A DNA stretch of 33,837 bases from Staphylococcus equorum (GCF_001747895.1 NZ_LNNB01000011.1:1-33837), one strand, 5' to 3'. Counted from the first letter of the stretch, positions 22,600 through 33,728 are shown. The notes: generated by a model not told the origin, from the sequence alone. Made by a program: numbers and translations.

Positions 22600-22788
22600 T
22601 AAACTGTACACTATATACAGTACACTAATATTTTTAATTTCTATTGTTTGTAAGACAAAATTTGATTTTGAAGCGTTTAAGCCACCTTTTTATATAAAGA
22701 AGTAACTTTTAATATAAAAAATACTATTTTTATAATTTTTTGGCCAAAATACTTTCACTTTGCATAACTAATTTTCCTTTCTTCCCGT

Positions 22789-24012
22789 TTATTTAATCGT
22801 TTCTAATTTTTTGGCAGGAGGAAGATCCCTTAAATCTTTTACTAACAGATAGTAAACAGCAATTAACATAAACCCTATACCAAATCCAATCATAGCTCTT
22901 TCTACACCTATAAATGGAGTGACAATACCGCCTATTAAAGACCCTATTGGCATCAATATACCTCCCAAACTAATTAAAACCGATAATACTCTTCCTAATA
23001 GATTTTCAGGAACTATTCTTTGTATTACTGAAAATAAAATTACATTTGTTATACCTATGGGTATTGCTGCTAAACTAAAAATCAACATACTGTAAAATGT
23101 ATTTGGTATTGAAACAGAAATTACCCACATTGTCCCCCCAAAAAGCATAGAAAAACTTAATAAATAACCTAATTTGAATTTTTCAAAATATGAAGTTAAT
23201 AAAGAACCTAATAACATGCCGCCAGAAAAAGCACCTAAGAACCCTCCATATGCGCTAGCCCCCCCTTTAAAATCTGCATACGCAGGTAATATAGACATAA
23301 AACCCCCTAGTAAAAAATTAGCCGCAGCGTTTTGAAGAAAAAACTTGCTTATAATTGAATTAAATCCAAACTTTAACCCTGATTTTAATTCTTCAAAATA
23401 ATTTTTTTCAAAATTCTCTTTAACTTCTTTACTATGTATAAGTTTAGGTATTTTTAATAATCCAAATAACAATCCACTGATTATAAATGTTAAGATATCT
23501 AAAAATAATAAACTTATAGCTCCTATTAAACTAATGAATATTCCAGATACAGAATTAAATACTACGTCTAAACCTTGGTATGATATAGACATTAATGAAT
23601 TTCCCTGAGTAAGAGAATCCTTCTTTATAATTTTAGGTAACACAGATTGCATTGCTGGGTAAGCAAATTGATTCATAATAGCAATGATTGGCATAATAAT
23701 TAAAATGGATGTAACAGTTAAAAGATTGTAAAAATAAAGTATTACGATAGTAGAAATTAAAATTGCTTGCATAAATTGAGTGAATACTAAAATTAATTTA
23801 ATGGAATAATTATCTACAATAGGTCCAAATAAAAATTGTAAGGCATTTGGTAAAAGTATTAAAAACCCAGCTAAACCTGTATAAAATTCAGATCCTCCTA
23901 ATTCATATACAAGCCACATAGCCGATACATAATAAATACTATCTCCTATATTGCTAGCTATTCTTCCCAAAAGTAATTTCACAAAATTCAGATTTTTTAA
24001 GATTTCTAACAT
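22789..24012 (-). CDS. MFS exporter (MefA/MFS_3-like, copy B)
   Basis: The 407-residue, roughly twelve-helix exporter is identical to the gene at 5837. GPIVDNYSIK lies in the helix 2-3 loop. Substrate unknown. Its promoter is at 24057-24085 on the minus strand. Confidence 0.85.
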   Translation of the reverse strand: MLEILKNLNFVKLLLGRIASNIGDSIYYVSAMWLVYELGGSEFYTGLAGFLILLPNALQFLFGPIVDNYSIKLILVFTQFMQAILISTIVILYFYNLLTVTSILIIMPIIAIMNQFAYPAMQSVLPKIIKKDSLTQGNSLMSISYQGLDVVFNSVSGIFISLIGAISLLFLDILTFIISGLLFGLLKIPKLIHSKEVKENFEKNYFEELKSGLKFGFNSIISKFFLQNAAANFLLGGFMSILPAYADFKGGASAYGGFLGAFSGGMLLGSLLTSYFEKFKLGYLLSFSMLFGGTMWVISVSIPNTFYSMLIFSLAAIPIGITNVILFSVIQRIVPENLLGRVLSVLISLGGILMPIGSLIGGIVTPFIGVERAMIGFGIGFMLIAVYYLLVKDLRDLPPAKKLETIK

Positions 24013-24056
24013 TTTATGCCCCTTTTATTTATTATATACGGCTTTCTTTTAATTAA

Positions 24057-24085
24057 ATTTTATAAGGTATACTCTTATACGTCAT
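24057..24085 (-). promoter_or_regulatory. Putative MFS promoter with internal dyad (copy B)
   Basis: ATGACG, 17 bases, TAAAAT on the minus strand with a GTATA/TATAC dyad in the spacer. The region from here to 24448 holds no supported gene. Confidence 0.45.
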
Positions 24086-24448
24086 TGAGTTCATTATATA
24101 AGTTTTGCAGAATATTTTAAATAGTGTATAGTATTTAAATCTTTTTTGTAATTATACATTATATATAATTACAGCGTGTCAAAATCATTCTTTTGCGCCT
24201 CCCACTATTAATATATTAAGAGAGTGGCTTTTGTATATTTAGATCCTAGACTAAATTTACAGAATAAATATAAATAACGAGTTTTTAAATAAGCTCATTT
24301 AACCTAACGAGGTAAGTTAGCAAATAAGAGAAATATTATATTGAACAAAAGGTAGCATAGTAATTACGTTTGTCGGATTATCTAAACTTATATTTTTATT
24401 TTGATTCTTAGAAAACTTGATGACTCATTTGAATGTTATAGTTTCTAA

Positions 24449-24477
24449 TTGACATTCAATGTAGCGTAATATAAACT
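24449..24477 (+). promoter_or_regulatory. czr operon promoter (copy B)
   Basis: TTGACA, 17 bases, TAAACT. A likely CzrA operator dyad follows at 24486-24512. Confidence 0.75.
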
Positions 24478-24541
24478 ATATATCTAAATGTGAGTATATG
24501 TTCATATATTTAAATCGATATATTATATAGGAGTGAAATAA

Positions 24542-24877
24542 ATGAATGAAGAACAGGAACCCGAAGAGTTGTTGAATGAAGGAGAACAATACTTAGATGA
24601 AGAGACGTTGTTTATTGTTTCGCAAACATTCAAAGCATTGAGTGATCCAACGAGAATTCGTATTTTGAACTTCCTGTGTTCAGGTGAACATGCTGTCAAT
24701 GATATTGCGGAGAAATTAAACTTGAGCCAATCCAGTGTCTCCCACCAATTACGTTTCTTAAAAAATTTAAGACTAGTCAAATATAGAAGAGCAGGAACAA
24801 CGTTGTATTATTCGGAAAATGACGATCATGTTATTAATTTATTGAAGCAGGCAATTGAGCATGCTGAACATCATTAA
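24542..24877 (+). CDS. czrA: CzrA-like zinc/cobalt-sensing repressor (copy B)
   Basis: The 111-residue ArsR-family repressor is identical to the gene at 7590, with metal site D94, H96, H107, H110 and the recognition helix at [14 protein letters not shown]. It is encoded 17 bases before the CDF exporter gene that it controls. Confidence 0.88.
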   Translation: MNEEQEPEELLNEGEQYLDEETLFIVSQTFKALSDPTRIRILNFLCSGEHAVNDIAEKLNLSQSSVSHQLRFLKNLRLVKYRRAGTTLYYSENDDHVINLLKQAIEHAEHH

Positions 24878-24894
24878 TCTAGGAGGAGCTTAGA

Positions 24895-25851
24895 ATGGGA
24901 CACGATCATGGACATGACCATACGCATGGTGCAAATAAAAAGGTTTTATTGATTAGCTTTATTATTATTACGTCATATATGATTGCTGAGGCCATAGGTG
25001 GATATCTTACTAATAGTCTTGCCTTGTTAGCAGATGCAGGTCATATGTTAAGTGACGCCATATCACTTGGAATTGCGCTACTCGCCTTTACACTTGGAGC
25101 AAAAGTTGCTAACCATAGTAAAACATATGGTTATAAGCGGTTTGAAATACTGGCGGCTGTTCTTAATGGATTGACACTCATCATCGTTGCACTTTTTATT
25201 TTTTATGAAGCAATCGGACGTTTTCAAAACCCACCTGAGGTTGCTTCAACCGGAATGTTAGTCATTGCTACAATTGGTTTGCTAGTCAACATCCTTGTTG
25301 CTTGGCTTATGATGCGCGGCGGAGATGTAGAAGAGAACTTGAATATGCGTGGAGCATACTTGCATGTGATTAGCGATATGCTTGGTTCCATTGGTGCGAT
25401 TGCAGCTGCATTACTCATCATGTTCTTTGGCTGGGGCTGGGCAGATCCACTCGCAAGTGTCATTGTTGCCGCACTCGTGTTACGCAGTGGCTACTTTGTT
25501 ACGAAAGCCGGGCTACATGTCTTGATGGAAGGGACCCCAGAAAATGTTGATATGGACGATGTGGTTGAAACAATTCAAAATAAAAAAGACATTGAAGGTG
25601 TCCATGACTTGCACGTTTGGTCGATTACAAGCGGATTAAACGCACTGTCTTGCCACGCGGTTGTAGATGAACGAATATCAATTGCTGAAAGTGAACGATT
25701 GCTTCGTCAAATCGAACATGACCTTAAGCACCAAAATATTCACCATATGACGATTCAATTAGAAACGCCTCATCATCTGCATGACAATTCGATCTTGTGT
25801 AAGGTGCAAGCTGAGTCATCTGGACATCACCATCATGAAAATGAATTGTAA
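24895..25851 (+). CDS. czrB: CDF-family Zn/Co/Cd efflux transporter (copy B)
   Basis: The 318-residue exporter is identical to the gene at 7943, with histidine-rich ends and transport-site pairs H50/D54 and H157/D161. Confidence 0.92.
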   Translation: MGHDHGHDHTHGANKKVLLISFIIITSYMIAEAIGGYLTNSLALLADAGHMLSDAISLGIALLAFTLGAKVANHSKTYGYKRFEILAAVLNGLTLIIVALFIFYEAIGRFQNPPEVASTGMLVIATIGLLVNILVAWLMMRGGDVEENLNMRGAYLHVISDMLGSIGAIAAALLIMFFGWGWADPLASVIVAALVLRSGYFVTKAGLHVLMEGTPENVDMDDVVETIQNKKDIEGVHDLHVWSITSGLNALSCHAVVDERISIAESERLLRQIEHDLKHQNIHHMTIQLETPHHLHDNSILCKVQAESSGHHHHENEL

Positions 25852-25975
25852 TTGAATCAACAATAAAAATAGATATCATGTATTTGTGTTTTTTATTTCA
25901 TGAAATTAATTATGGGTGGTTGTCTTAATATTAGGATAATCACTCTTATTTTATTTTTTCTTTGGCTATTTAAAC

Positions 25976-26039
25976 GGTGCTATAACTAAGGGGTGAGGTA
26001 ATGGTCTGCAAAGCTTTAATCGATACAATTCAGTGACCT
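25976..26039 (+). pseudogene. Decayed tRNA-Cys copy (copy B)
   Basis: It keeps the anticodon region GGTCTGCAAA but has lost the T-arm and acceptor pairing, as in copy A. Confidence 0.7.
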
Positions 26040-26107
26040 CTTTTACTTTTATAAGTATCGAAATGACAAAATCGATAATAAATGATGATTATAATAATAA
26101 AAATTAC

Positions 26108-26170
26108 TTGACAAAAATCGACTACAGTTGTAATCTATGTATATGCCAGTAGATTACAACTGTAGTCGAT
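26108..26170 (+). promoter_or_regulatory. CopY-type copper promoter 1, upstream of tRNA-Cys (copy B)
   Basis: TTGACA and TAATCT with two inverted cop boxes (26123-26132, 26155-26164) inside a perfect 20-bp inverted repeat. Confidence 0.8.
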
Positions 26171-26208
26171 AATGTGCGAGACCATAAATGCATTACTATA
26201 ATTTATAT

Positions 26209-26279
26209 GGTGGTATAGCCAAGTGGGAAGGCAAAGGTCTGCAAAACCTTGATCGCCGGTTCGAATCCGGTTACCACCT
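26209..26279 (+). tRNA. tRNA-Cys (GCA), copy B
   Basis: The 71-nucleotide cloverleaf is identical to the tRNA at 9257, with anticodon GCA (26241-26243), discriminator T and no encoded CCA. It lies between two copper-controlled promoters. Confidence 0.95.
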
Positions 26280-26361
26280 TCATTATGATTGATGTGAATG
26301 AACAGAATCGATAATAAATTGTAAAGGATAGTTATAACAATAGTGAAAGAGAAAAAGAGAC

Positions 26362-26389
26362 TTGACAAAATCGATTACAGTTGTAAACT
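26362..26389 (+). promoter_or_regulatory. CopY-type copper promoter 2, in front of copY (copy B)
   Basis: TTGACA, 16 bases, TAAACT, with cop box TACAGTTGTA at 26376-26385. Confidence 0.82.
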
Positions 26390-26437
26390 ACTGTTATATG
26401 AGTCGATTATGCATGTAAATTAATGAGAGGTGAGATT

Positions 26438-26869
26438 ATGAACACAGAAGTAGATTCTAAAATTACAGATTCCGAATGGGAAATTATGCGTGTCGTATGG
26501 GCACAAGATTACGTTACGAGTAAAGAAATTAGAGAAGTTTTGAAGCAAAAGAAGGATTGGAAACCTGCGACTACCAAAACTTTTATTGGAAGACTTGTAA
26601 GAAAAGGAATGCTTCATACAGAATCAGAAGGAAATAAGTATGTTTATTCCACTAATATAACTGAAAATGAATTTATCAAAAGTACCCTAAATGAAACTTT
26701 CAATAATATTTGTAATAAAGACGTTGGTAAAACAATAGTGGATTTAATTTCAAAATCAGCGCTGAGTTTTCAGGATATAGACAGATTGGAAAAAGTACTT
26801 GAAATGAAGAAAAAAGATGCTGTTGAAGAAGTTCCTTGCACATGTGTTCCTGGACAGTGTAATTGTTAG
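26438..26869 (+). CDS. copY: CopY-family copper-responsive repressor (copy B)
   Basis: The 143-residue repressor is identical to the gene at 9486, with an N-terminal winged helix and the C-terminal CTCVPGQCNC metal site. The start is chosen by the AGAGGTGA ribosome binding site. Confidence 0.93.
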   Translation: MNTEVDSKITDSEWEIMRVVWAQDYVTSKEIREVLKQKKDWKPATTKTFIGRLVRKGMLHTESEGNKYVYSTNITENEFIKSTLNETFNNICNKDVGKTIVDLISKSALSFQDIDRLEKVLEMKKKDAVEEVPCTCVPGQCNC

Positions 26870-26981
26870 GATTATAACACTTCATCATAACAATGCAATA
26901 TCGTAGAAAATAGAAATATGAATAAAACACCCTTTAAAATATGAGGCTGAACCAGATAATTCAAAAAGGAGATAAAAATGA

Positions 26982-29438
26982 ATGGCAAAAAAAACATTTA
27001 ATATAGAAGGTATGACTTGTGCATCTTGTGTACAGACAGTTGAAAAAGCGACCAAGAAATTGCCCGGCGTACAAGAATCTAATGTAAACTTAGCTACTGA
27101 AAAATTGAATATCAGTTTTGACGAGAATGCAGTATCCACACAAGATATTCAAAATGCTGTAGATAAGGCTGGGTATAAGGCGTTAACAGATGTGGAGCAG
27201 AAATCATTCGCTATAACTGGTATGACTTGTGCATCATGTGTTCAAACTGTTGAAAAAGCAACAAGAAAAATGGAGGGTGTCATTGCATCTAATGTAAATT
27301 TGGCTACAGAAAAACTGACAATCCAGTATGATCCGACAGTTATTTCTGTGTCCGACATTACTCAAGCAGTTTCAAATGCAGGATATGAAGCACATGAAGA
27401 TTTGGAAACGTCAGATTCAGTCAATGAAGAAAAAGACAAAAAACAACAGAAAATTAAATCCATATGGACACGATTTTTGGGTTCAACAATTTTCACTATT
27501 CCCTTGTTTTATATCGCGATGGGGCACATGTTAGGCTTACCACTGCCAGAAATAATTGATCCAAAGGTGAATCCTGAATGGTTTTCACTAGTACAACTTA
27601 TATTAACGATACCAGTTATGATTTATGGGTGGAAGTTCTTTACGGTAGGATACAAGACGCTATTTAGGGGACATCCAAATATGGATTCTTTAGTTGCCTT
27701 AGGAACTAATGCGGCGTTCGTCTACAGTTTAGGGGCAACAATAGCGATTTGGTTTGGTCATACCAGTTATGCAGAAAATCTATATTATGAATCTGCAGCG
27801 GTAATCCTGACGCTAATTACACTAGGTAAATATCTTGAAGCTCGTTCTATGGGCAAAACATCGGCAGCAATTGAAAAACTGATGGGGTTGGCTCCAAAAA
27901 CAGCAATGGTTGTGAGAAATGGAGAAGAAGTAGTAATCTCAGTTGAGGAAGTAGTGGCAGGTGATACTATAATCGTTAAACCTGGTGAAAAAATACCGGT
28001 TGACGGTGTTGTATTAGAAGGAATAACATCTATTGACGAATCCATGTTAACGGGAGAAAGTATACCTGTAGAAAAGAATACAGGCGATAATGTTATAGGT
28101 GCAAGTATCAATAAGAATGGTACTATCCGATATAAAGCAACCAAAGTAGGAAAGGATACAGCCTTATCACAAATTATTAAGTTGGTAGAAGATGCACAAG
28201 GCTCAAAAGCACCGATTGCTAAAATGGCTGATATTATTTCCGGATATTTTGTGCCGATCGTTATCGTGCTTGCTATTATTTCGGGTTCAGCCTGGTATTT
28301 CGGAGGAGAAACAGGACTCTTTGCTTTAACAATTGTTATTTCCATTTTAATTATTGCATGCCCATGTGCGCTTGGTCTAGCAACGCCGACTGCAATTATG
28401 GTTGGTACTGGTAAGGGTGCAGAAAACGGTGTATTAATTAAGAGCGGTGGAGCACTTGAAACAACGAACAAAGTTCAAACGATTGTTTTTGATAAAACAG
28501 GTACAATTACCGAAGGTAAACCTAAAGTTACAGATATTATCACTGTAAACGGAATCTTAGAAACAGAATTATTACAACTAACAGCATCTGCTGAAAAAGG
28601 TTCTGAGCATCCGTTAGGTGAAGCAATTGTTAAGGGAGCAGAAGAAAAAGCACTAGACTTTATGAAAACAGAAAACTTTAATGCTATCCCTGGACATGGA
28701 ATTGAAGTAACTGTAGATGGCAAAGTAATACTAGCCGGAAACAGAAAATTAATGGATGTACGTAATATTTCTTTAGATACGCTGGCAATTACATCAGATG
28801 AGCTAGCCGGTCAAGGAAAGACCCCTATGTACATTGCCATTAATAACCAAATTGCGGGTATTATTGCAGTTGCTGATACAGTCAAGGAAAATAGTCTAAA
28901 AGCAATTGAAAAACTTCAAAAAATGGGAATCGAAGTAGCGATGATTACTGGAGACAATAAAGGTACAGCTGAGGCTATTGCCAAGCAAGTTGGAATTGAT
29001 CGTGTGTTCAGTGAAGTATTACCAGAAGATAAAGCAAATGAAGTGAAAAAACTCCAAGCAGAAGGTAAGAAAGTGGCTATGGTTGGAGATGGTATTAATG
29101 ATGCACCAGCCCTTGCACAAGCAGATATAGGAATAGCTATTGGTTCAGGTACGGATGTTGCCATGGAATCTGCAGACATTATATTAATGAGAAGTGATTT
29201 AATGGATGTTCCAACAGCCGTCGAATTAAGTAAGTCTACTATTCGAAATATCAAACAAAACTTATTCTGGGCATTTGGATATAACATATTGGGTATTCCG
29301 TTTGCCATGGGTATTTTCTATCTCCTTGGTGGACCATTGTTAAACCCAATGGTTGCTGGAGCTGCAATGGCCTTAAGCTCTGTTTCAGTATTATCAAATG
29401 CTTTGCGTTTAAAACGATTTAAACCGTCTGCTGTTTAA
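26982..29438 (+). CDS. copA: CopA Cu(I)-exporting P1B-type ATPase (copy B)
   Basis: The 818-residue pump is identical to the gene at 10030. It has two GMTCASC domains, CPC at 460-462, DKTGT at 504-508 and GDGINDAP at 702-709. The same out-of-frame ATG lies four bases before the start. Confidence 0.96.
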   Translation: MAKKTFNIEGMTCASCVQTVEKATKKLPGVQESNVNLATEKLNISFDENAVSTQDIQNAVDKAGYKALTDVEQKSFAITGMTCASCVQTVEKATRKMEGVIASNVNLATEKLTIQYDPTVISVSDITQAVSNAGYEAHEDLETSDSVNEEKDKKQQKIKSIWTRFLGSTIFTIPLFYIAMGHMLGLPLPEIIDPKVNPEWFSLVQLILTIPVMIYGWKFFTVGYKTLFRGHPNMDSLVALGTNAAFVYSLGATIAIWFGHTSYAENLYYESAAVILTLITLGKYLEARSMGKTSAAIEKLMGLAPKTAMVVRNGEEVVISVEEVVAGDTIIVKPGEKIPVDGVVLEGITSIDESMLTGESIPVEKNTGDNVIGASINKNGTIRYKATKVGKDTALSQIIKLVEDAQGSKAPIAKMADIISGYFVPIVIVLAIISGSAWYFGGETGLFALTIVISILIIACPCALGLATPTAIMVGTGKGAENGVLIKSGGALETTNKVQTIVFDKTGTITEGKPKVTDIITVNGILETELLQLTASAEKGSEHPLGEAIVKGAEEKALDFMKTENFNAIPGHGIEVTVDGKVILAGNRKLMDVRNISLDTLAITSDELAGQGKTPMYIAINNQIAGIIAVADTVKENSLKAIEKLQKMGIEVAMITGDNKGTAEAIAKQVGIDRVFSEVLPEDKANEVKKLQAEGKKVAMVGDGINDAPALAQADIGIAIGSGTDVAMESADIILMRSDLMDVPTAVELSKSTIRNIKQNLFWAFGYNILGIPFAMGIFYLLGGPLLNPMVAGAAMALSSVSVLSNALRLKRFKPSAV

Positions 29439-29456
29439 TAGGAAGGAGAGATTAAA

Positions 29457-29741
29457 GTGGAAGATAAATTTGAACTTGAATTATATACTAGGCCCACATG
29501 TTCAGACTGCCAGGATGCGAAGAAGTATCTAAAATCTAATAGAATCCACTATGCTGATAAAGATGTAAGCAAAAATCTCAGCTTAGAGGAAGATTTAAAG
29601 GAGATATCTGGGAATCGAATCGTTCCAATGTTTGCTTTTTATAAAAAAGGGTTAGTCGGCAAAAGAAAGCTAGTCAAATATTTTATTGGTTTTGAGAATA
29701 ATAAAAATGAAATAGTGAGTATATTAAAAAAAAATCAGTAA
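29457..29741 (+). CDS. Glutaredoxin/NrdH-like protein in the copper operon (copy B)
   Basis: The 94-residue thioredoxin-fold protein with CSDC (15-18), cis-proline P57 and a GTG start is identical to the gene at 12505. Confidence 0.75.
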   Translation: MEDKFELELYTRPTCSDCQDAKKYLKSNRIHYADKDVSKNLSLEEDLKEISGNRIVPMFAFYKKGLVGKRKLVKYFIGFENNKNEIVSILKKNQ

Positions 29742-29842
29742 ATCTTTTCAGTATAATTTTTAATTATCCTACCCCCAGAATGAAATTGAATTTACTTTAA
29801 GGAGGTGGTGTAAAAAGGGTTAGTAAAATGATACTACCCAGG

Positions 29843-29871
29843 TGCTATATCAAATAAGAGATAGCATTTTT
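29843..29871 (+). terminator. Terminator of the copY-copA transcript (copy B)
   Basis: TGCTATATC/GAGATAGCA stem followed by T's, separating the unit from copZ. Confidence 0.65.
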
Positions 29872-29885
29872 AAAACAAAACTATA

Positions 29886-29905
29886 TACCTTACGGGGGTA
29901 AGGTA
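29886..29905 (+). promoter_or_regulatory. CsoR-type copper operator before copZ (copy B)
   Basis: Perfect dyad TACCTTAC-GGGG-GTAAGGTA. Confidence 0.75.
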
Positions 29906-29953
29906 AGTAATGTTCATCAGTTAAAATTAATAAAAAATAAAGGAGGAATTTAT

Positions 29954-30163
29954 ATGCAACAAGTAACATTAAATGTACAAGGAATGACATGTGGATCTTG
30001 CGCCAATAAAGTTGAAGGACGTGTAGGTAAACTCACTGGAGTTGAATCTGTAAAAATCCACCTTTCTGAAGGAGCAGTGGATGTGAAATTCAATGAGAGT
30101 ATAGTTGAATTAGAAGAAATCAAAACTGCCATTAAAGATACAGGTTACGAAGTTACGGCGTAA
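29954..30163 (+). CDS. copZ: CopZ copper chaperone (copy B)
   Basis: The 69-residue heavy-metal domain with GMTCGSC is identical to the gene at 13002. It follows a CsoR-type operator and an AAAGGAGG ribosome binding site. Confidence 0.94.
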   Translation: MQQVTLNVQGMTCGSCANKVEGRVGKLTGVESVKIHLSEGAVDVKFNESIVELEEIKTAIKDTGYEVTA

Positions 30164-30377
30164 TCTACCGAAAAATATGTAGAAAAATCATCTCGAAAGT
30201 CGAAACATTATTCTTATGAGCTGAAACAAAATTTTTCTTATTGAAGAACTCGAATATTAATGGATAAATTCTCACAAAATTGGAAACAGGAATAGGATTG
30301 AGGAAAAAATCTGAAATAGAGTTGTTCATCCTTGGCTGAATCATTTTGACGCTCGGTATATCGATAATGATCAAGGG

Positions 30378-30538
30378 AAGGTGTCATTTTTGACGATAAA
30401 TTGCATATATTTTAAGTGTTATTTTGCATAACCAACTTTAAAGCCTAGCTGTCTTTGTGAAAAGATTAGCTGGGTTTCTTAACTATAGTACAAATTATCG
30501 CCTAAATCAGTGCAAAATAACATCGAAAGTGACACCTT
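30378..30538. mobile_element. 161-bp MITE-like element (copy B)
   Basis: 28-bp imperfect terminal inverted repeats beginning AAGGTGTCA, with a non-coding interior hairpin. The region 30164-30902 otherwise lacks a gene. Confidence 0.5.
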
Positions 30539-30806
30539 ATTTTTTATCTGTTTGAGAGGAATTTGTCACAAATTTTGCTTGTTAAATTGCAGATAACTCA
30601 AATTTGTAACAAAAACATTCGTTTTTGACACAAAAACTCTTAATGAAAAACCAAGTGGTTTTGTGTATATATTTAAGTATCAAAACTTGTCTTATAATTA
30701 ATGTATCATAAAAACCAAAAAATATGAGTTTATAGATTCTAACAGGTCCACTCATTTGTATCGAAAACACATCATACCTACAATGTATAAATGACTATAA
30801 ATCAAA

Positions 30807-30844
30807 AAATCACGAAATACTGTTAAATCAGTACTTCGTGATTT
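30807..30844. terminator. Bidirectional terminator next to dif-like site 2 (copy B)
   Basis: 16-bp arms with one mismatch, loop TTAAAT, flanking A- and T-runs. Confidence 0.8.
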
Positions 30845-30872
30845 TTTTACATAATAAAGTCTTATAGGCAGT
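30844..30872 (-). other. dif-like site 2 (copy B)
   Basis: ACTGCCTATAA, 7 bases, TTATGTAAAAA on the minus strand. Confidence 0.5.
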
Positions 30873-30902
30873 TAAATTGTATATATTATACATTTCTATT
30901 GA

Positions 30903-31724
30903 TTAATTATTAGAGCTATCAGAAAAGAATTCTGAAATTAACTTAAAAAACTGTTTTGGAGATTCCAGGTTAGCTAAATGTGTAGTATCAGGTATTATAA
31001 CCTTTTTTACATAAGGGAGTTCTCTACTCATTAAATCAGAGATATCATGAAAATCTTGAACGTCATATTCACCATTAATAACTAATACAGGTATTCGGAT
31101 ACTTTTTATTTGTAAGATATTATCTTCCGGCTCTATTTCCTCGTAAGGATAATCTGGTTCAGGTTTAGTTAAAAATTGCATCTGCATATCAACAACTAAT
31201 TTTTTCACTGTTGGATTGATATGTTCTGAGCTCCTATTTCTTAATATCCAAGTTTTATAGTTAAACTGTGCTGTTTCTTCTATTTTACCTTCTTGTAATA
31301 ATTTTTCTTCTTCTTCTTCATATTTTTGTAGGAAAGACGAATCTTCCCATCCACCTATAGCTGGAGACAAAAGCGCTAAACTTAGACACTTTTCTGAGTT
31401 CTCTAAATAAAAATCAATAGCTATTTTTCCACCAAATGAAGCTGCTAAAATATGTGTACGTTTGATGTTTAGATGTATAAGTATTTCATTAATAATATTG
31501 CTATAAGAATAATTTCCTCCTGTAAAATCACTTAAGCCGAAACCAGGAAGGTCAACCCTAACTACTCGATATTTTTCTGATAATAAATGAAATTCTTTGT
31601 CCCACATACGTGAATCTGCAATTCCAGCATGAATTAATAATATATTTTCACCATTACCTTTTGATTCAAAATAAATATTAGCGCCCGTGGCGTTATAAGT
31701 ACCTTTAACTTCATTTATTTGCAT
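30903..31724 (-). CDS. Alpha/beta hydrolase (copy B)
   Basis: The 273-residue hydrolase with triad S96, D221, H249 is identical to the gene at 13951. It is a one-gene cassette between dif-like sites 2 and 3; substrate unknown. Confidence 0.85.
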   Translation of the reverse strand: MQINEVKGTYNATGANIYFESKGNGENILLIHAGIADSRMWDKEFHLLSEKYRVVRVDLPGFGLSDFTGGNYSYSNIINEILIHLNIKRTHILAASFGGKIAIDFYLENSEKCLSLALLSPAIGGWEDSSFLQKYEEEEEKLLQEGKIEETAQFNYKTWILRNRSSEHINPTVKKLVVDMQMQFLTKPEPDYPYEEIEPEDNILQIKSIRIPVLVINGEYDVQDFHDISDLMSRELPYVKKVIIPDTTHLANLESPKQFFKLISEFFSDSSNN

Positions 31725-31788
31725 AGTATACTAACCTCCGAATTATAGTCATAATTAATGATTCCAAATGAATATATAGTATTCATCA

Positions 31789-31817
31789 ACTTAACATAAT
31801 TAACTATTATGGGAAGT
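31789..31817 (-). other. dif-like site 3 (copy B)
   Basis: ACTTCCCATAA, 7 bases, TTATGTTAAGT on the minus strand. Confidence 0.52.
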
Positions 31818-31857
31818 TATTTTGTATATTATATACAATTTATATTTTAAATTGAGG

Positions 31858-32829
31858 CTAAATTCTTTTTTTTATGGCTAACTTCCTATAGTGTTCTCCT
31901 AATAATGTTAACTTGCATGATTTGCTTTCCATAGCTGCATTCCACATATGTTTCGCATCAACTGGCTCTAATAAGCCACATCTATTATATTGCTGGAGAA
32001 TTGCAAAAATTTCCGTATTCTCCTTTTCAGGAGATGGCATTCCTTCATCTCTTCCTTTTTCTTCTGGCTCATATGTTGGGTTTAAGGGGTATTCATATCC
32101 ATACCTTGGGAATAATTCACTTATTCTTCTTAAATTATTTGTAGCTATTTTTGGAGAAACTTGTCTTAAAGATACAAATTGCTTTATATTTGTTTTAAAG
32201 ATAGGCCTTTGTTCCCATACTCCTAAAGACTGATCTATATGTGAATAAACACTACCCGGTGTAATTTCCCCTTTAAGGTTAGATGCACTACCATTTAAAG
32301 CATCAACAAATAAATTTGTAAAAACACCACCACTTTCGTCTTCCGTTGCATATTGATCTTTAGAAGAAGCAGTCAGAATAGTAACACCTTCTTTTAAAGT
32401 AGCCATCTCATCCCCAACTCTATCGCCTAATTGTCCTGAATGACAACTATCTAGTATAATAATCCTATTTTTAGATGGGGATTTATTAGCAAACGTTAAT
32501 ATGTCGGATAATGCCAGCCCCTCGTCTCCGTAGTTACTATCACTAGCTATGATGTAACCTCCAGCATTATCTATGTATCCGTGACCTGCAAAATAAAATA
32601 AAGCAATATCTAAGTCTTTTTTGAATAATTCTTCCACGTTATCTTTCAAACATCGTCTATTTATAGCAGATTTTATACTGGTAGCAGTTAGTAAGTTACA
32701 CTCAAAATTCGGACTTCCATCTCCATCACTTCCTAAAACTTCCATTACGTTATTTGCATCATTTACACACCCAGATAAAGAATTAACTTCTTTATAATAA
32801 TCTATACCAACAATTAATGCACCTTTCAT
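31858..32829 (-). CDS. Caspase-like protease, likely Thoeris effector (copy B)
   Basis: The 323-residue peptidase C14 protein with H83 (AGHG) and C129 (DSCHSG) and a separate C-terminal region is identical to the gene at 14906. It follows the TIR gene by 15 bases on the same strand. Confidence 0.85.
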   Translation of the reverse strand: MKGALIVGIDYYKEVNSLSGCVNDANNVMEVLGSDGDGSPNFECNLLTATSIKSAINRRCLKDNVEELFKKDLDIALFYFAGHGYIDNAGGYIIASDSNYGDEGLALSDILTFANKSPSKNRIIILDSCHSGQLGDRVGDEMATLKEGVTILTASSKDQYATEDESGGVFTNLFVDALNGSASNLKGEITPGSVYSHIDQSLGVWEQRPIFKTNIKQFVSLRQVSPKIATNNLRRISELFPRYGYEYPLNPTYEPEEKGRDEGMPSPEKENTEIFAILQQYNRCGLLEPVDAKHMWNAAMESKSCKLTLLGEHYRKLAIKKRI

Positions 32830-32844
32830 AAACGCGCCCCCTTT

Positions 32845-33210
32845 TTATATATTATCTATGAATTTAGAAATATTTTCCCAACTCCAAGTTTTGGTATATA
32901 CCCTATCAATATTTGTTCTATCATCAGCATAAGCCCAAATTCCCAATATTTTTTTATTATTATTTTTCGAACATAAGATTTCCCATTTTTGACCGTTAGA
33001 TTTCAAAGAGTTTTTGCTTACTAAAACTACTACTCCATCCGATTTTTTTATTCTGGTTTCTACATGCTTTTTCCAATCGCTATCATAAGGTTCTTTCACA
33101 GACATATCGACATATTCAAATGACGAATTTGTATTTAAAGATTGCCCTTTTAAAAAATCTCTTTGCCGTTCATCTTCCATTGCAAATGCTATAAAAATTG
33201 TTTTTTTCAT
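32845..33210 (-). CDS. TIR-like domain protein (ThsB-like, copy B)
   Basis: The 121-residue TIR-like protein with probable catalytic E77 is identical to the gene at 15893. It is the first gene of the TIR-caspase operon. Confidence 0.82.
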   Translation of the reverse strand: MKKTIFIAFAMEDERQRDFLKGQSLNTNSSFEYVDMSVKEPYDSDWKKHVETRIKKSDGVVVLVSKNSLKSNGQKWEILCSKNNNKKILGIWAYADDRTNIDRVYTKTWSWENISKFIDNI

Positions 33211-33232
33211 TTTCTCATACTCTCCTTAAATT

Positions 33233-33264
33233 TTAACAAGCTTATCATATAAGTAGCTTGTTAA
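33233..33264. promoter_or_regulatory. Inverted repeat in the leader of the TIR gene (copy B)
   Basis: Perfect 10-bp dyad TTAACAAGCT/AGCTTGTTAA upstream of the TIR start. Confidence 0.45.
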
Positions 33265-33325
33265 GATAGCGAACTATTTATTTTTTTGATTTTTTAATAC
33301 TAAAAAATCTTTGACTAAAATTTTA

Positions 33326-33700
33326 TTATTCTTTTTTTATTTGATGAATGGCTTGAATCAGTTCTCGATCACTTTGAACGTTATGTAAATTAATATAAAA
33401 ACGATCATCTTCAATATAACTCGCAAATCGCTTAAACATGTTGGCGTAATACGCATTAGCATTAGCATTAGCTTGAGCTTGTGATTTTAAATCTTCAACA
33501 TCTTCATTCGTATCCATCGTCATTTGGCTCGAAGATATTTCAACAACCGTTGGTTTAATCCGATTCCCTAAGGCAACTAATCGCGTATAAGCTGTGGGAT
33601 TTAAATTTCTAATTTCAGCTAATTGTTTAACTTTTTCATACTCGCTTTCCGTTAAATTAATATTAATCGTTTTGGCTTTCTTTTGTTCTTGACTTGGCAT
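33326..33700 (-). CDS. Second MobC-like ribbon-helix-helix protein (copy B)
   Basis: The 124-residue protein is identical to the gene at 16374, with a ribbon-helix-helix N-terminus and an alanine/asparagine-rich middle. The oriT it would face is cut off by the window end. Confidence 0.7.
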   Translation of the reverse strand: MPSQEQKKAKTININLTESEYEKVKQLAEIRNLNPTAYTRLVALGNRIKPTVVEISSSQMTMDTNEDVEDLKSQAQANANANAYYANMFKRFASYIEDDRFYINLHNVQSDRELIQAIHQIKKE

Positions 33701-33728
33701 TTTGATTCCACCTTTAACTAAGTAAATA